NCBI GenBank assembly: GCA_963725895.1
Contig: CAVSAJ010000001.1
Span: 868,001 to 932,000, forward strand
Reading direction: 5' to 3'
Length of the DNA stretch: 64,000 nucleotides
Source: Bog-473 sp963725895
Lineage (GTDB): Bacteria; Actinomycetota; Acidimicrobiia; Acidimicrobiales; RAAP-2
How positions within the stretch are numbered: the first letter of the stretch is position 1; the number at the start of each line of letters is the position of its first letter. A program made the translations under genes and the position numbers. The notes below the pieces were generated by a model. That model searched no databases. It had not been told where the DNA came from and saw only the letters and a list, made by a program, of their open reading frames with translations. Below are positions 63,302 to 64,000 of this stretch, in pieces.

Positions 63302-64000
63302 GGCTGACCAGCCGCACCGGGACGCTGCCGCCGGTCGCCAGATCCTGGCCCGTCCCCTGGCTCCCGCCGGCCGGCGGGACGGCGGAAGCCACGACGTGTT
63401 CGAGGCCGAAGCCGGTGCACGCGCCGCAGTCGTAGCAGGGCGTCCAGCGGCAGTCCTCGACACTCACGCGTGCCAGCGCGTCCTGCCAGTCGCCCCACAA
63501 GAAGTCGCGGTGCAGCCCCGCCGAGATGTGGTCCCACGGGAGTGCCTCGTCCTCGGTCCGTTCGCGGTGGCAGACCTCGTCGAAGCTCAGCCCCTCTGCC
63601 GCGAGGGCTGCGTCCCACAGCGAGAGATCGAACCGCTCGGACCATTCCTGGAACGTGCCGCCGGCGCGCCACACCCGCTCGAGCACCGCACCCATACGGC
63701 GGTCCCCACGGCTGGCCAGCCCCTCGGCGACCGACGCGCTCGGGTCGTGCCAGCGGATGGTGAGGCCCCGAGTGCCCCTCGCCTCGCCTCGCAACAGGGC
63801 GACCTTCCGCTCCAGCTCGGCCGCCGTGTCCATGCCGAACCATTGAAAGGGTGTGTGGGGCTTCGGCACGAAGCCTCCGACCGACGCCACCACGGTCACC
63901 GACTTCTGGTGGCGGCGTCCGATCTCGACGCAACGAGCGCCGAGCTGCGCGATGCCCAGCACGTCCTCATCGAGCTCGGTCGGCAGCCCAATGAGGAAGT
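63291..64000 (-). CDS. Radical SAM protein, C-terminal part (5' end outside window)
   Basis: The frame is open to the last base of the window and enters with FLIGLPTEL, the end of a radical SAM barrel. It continues VVASVGGFVPKPHTPFQWFGM, RDFLWGDWQDALARVSVEDCRW and a Cys-rich end (CYDCGACTGFG). This matches the C-terminus of the B12-binding/radical SAM family (TIGR03960-like) usually paired with DUF2344 upstream of rng-rplU-rpmA. The catalytic CxxxCxxC is off the window. It overlaps the next gene by 11 bases. Confidence 0.88.
   Translation of the reverse strand, partial: FLIGLPTELDEDVLGIAQLGARCVEIGRRHQKSVTVVASVGGFVPKPHTPFQWFGMDTAAELERKVALLRGEARGTRGLTIRWHDPSASVAEGLASRGDRRMGAVLERVWRAGGTFQEWSERFDLSLWDAALAAEGLSFDEVCHRERTEDEALPWDHISAGLHRDFLWGDWQDALARVSVEDCRWTPCYDCGACTGFGLEHVVASAVPPAGGSQGTGQDLATGGSVPVRLVSRAS

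Overview
The window is a high-GC, gene-dense bacterial chromosome segment. It most resembles an actinobacterium of the Acidimicrobiia type. The reasons are an mtrA-mtrB-lpqB-like operon, a class II DAHP synthase, an LLM-family F420-type oxidoreductase, actinobacterial translation and rne/rplU/rpmA/obg gene orders, and a secreted protein built of WLVASDGG repeats that I associate with Acidimicrobiia. The class-level placement is inference. No rRNA, tRNA, CRISPR array, prophage or insertion sequence is visible.

Layout. 1-2633: a membrane/GAF/GGDEF/EAL cyclic-di-GMP protein, cut at the window start and split by frameshifts. 2634-3275: a non-coding stretch with a terminator-like hairpin and five consecutive perfect hairpins. 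3276-5198: an unusual in-frame MFS transporter-glycerophosphodiesterase fusion. 5195-16670 (minus strand): a small unknown protein, RNase J, dapA, a diiron ferritin-like protein with its TetR regulator, rhomboid protease, a second TetR, dapB, M16 peptidase, pnp and rpsO. 16753-33829 (minus strand): the classical information-processing run rpsB-tsf-pyrH-frr-cdsA-dxr-rseP-ispG-proS, then rimP-nusA-ylxR-infB-rbfA-truB-ribF. 33981: xerC. 34942-39380 (plus strand): a peptide-type solute-binding protein, then mtrA, mtrB and a short lpqB-like lipoprotein. 39464-41593 (minus strand): rsfS, a tiny membrane protein, nadD and an LLM oxidoreductase. 41626-44538 (plus strand): aroG and the repeat/GH25-like secreted protein. 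44535-49083: accessory genes (Clp-N/SnoaL fusion, P-loop kinase, nucleotidyltransferase, methyltransferase, universal stress protein, YjbR-like protein, histidine phosphatase). 49080-55034: VWA, MoxR, proA, proB and obg. 55046-60238: an amine/nucleoside block (amidohydrolase, DtxR-type regulator, copper amine oxidase, purine nucleoside phosphorylase, VOC protein) lying between obg and rpmA. 60268-64000: rpmA, rplU, rng and two radical-SAM-linked genes.

How the genes work together. Most of the minus strand is long, tightly spaced or 1-14 nt overlapping operons for translation, RNA decay (RNase J, PNPase, RNase E/G), isoprenoid and phospholipid synthesis (dxr, ispG, cdsA), lysine/peptidoglycan precursors (dapA, dapB) and proline synthesis (proA, proB). 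Regulation visible in sequence includes a TTGACA/CATACT promoter before the TetR-ferritin pair, an extended -10 inside an inverted repeat before rimP, GCTAGCAT -10 boxes before rpsO and rpsB, and TANNNT boxes 6-9 nt from start codons that suggest leaderless transcripts.

A caution for all users: at least fourteen genes, including essential ones (dapA, dxr, infB, rsfS), are broken by single-base indels, and the clearest cases sit in homopolymer runs. These look like sequencing or assembly errors, and I annotate those genes as single loci spanning the breaks where I can.
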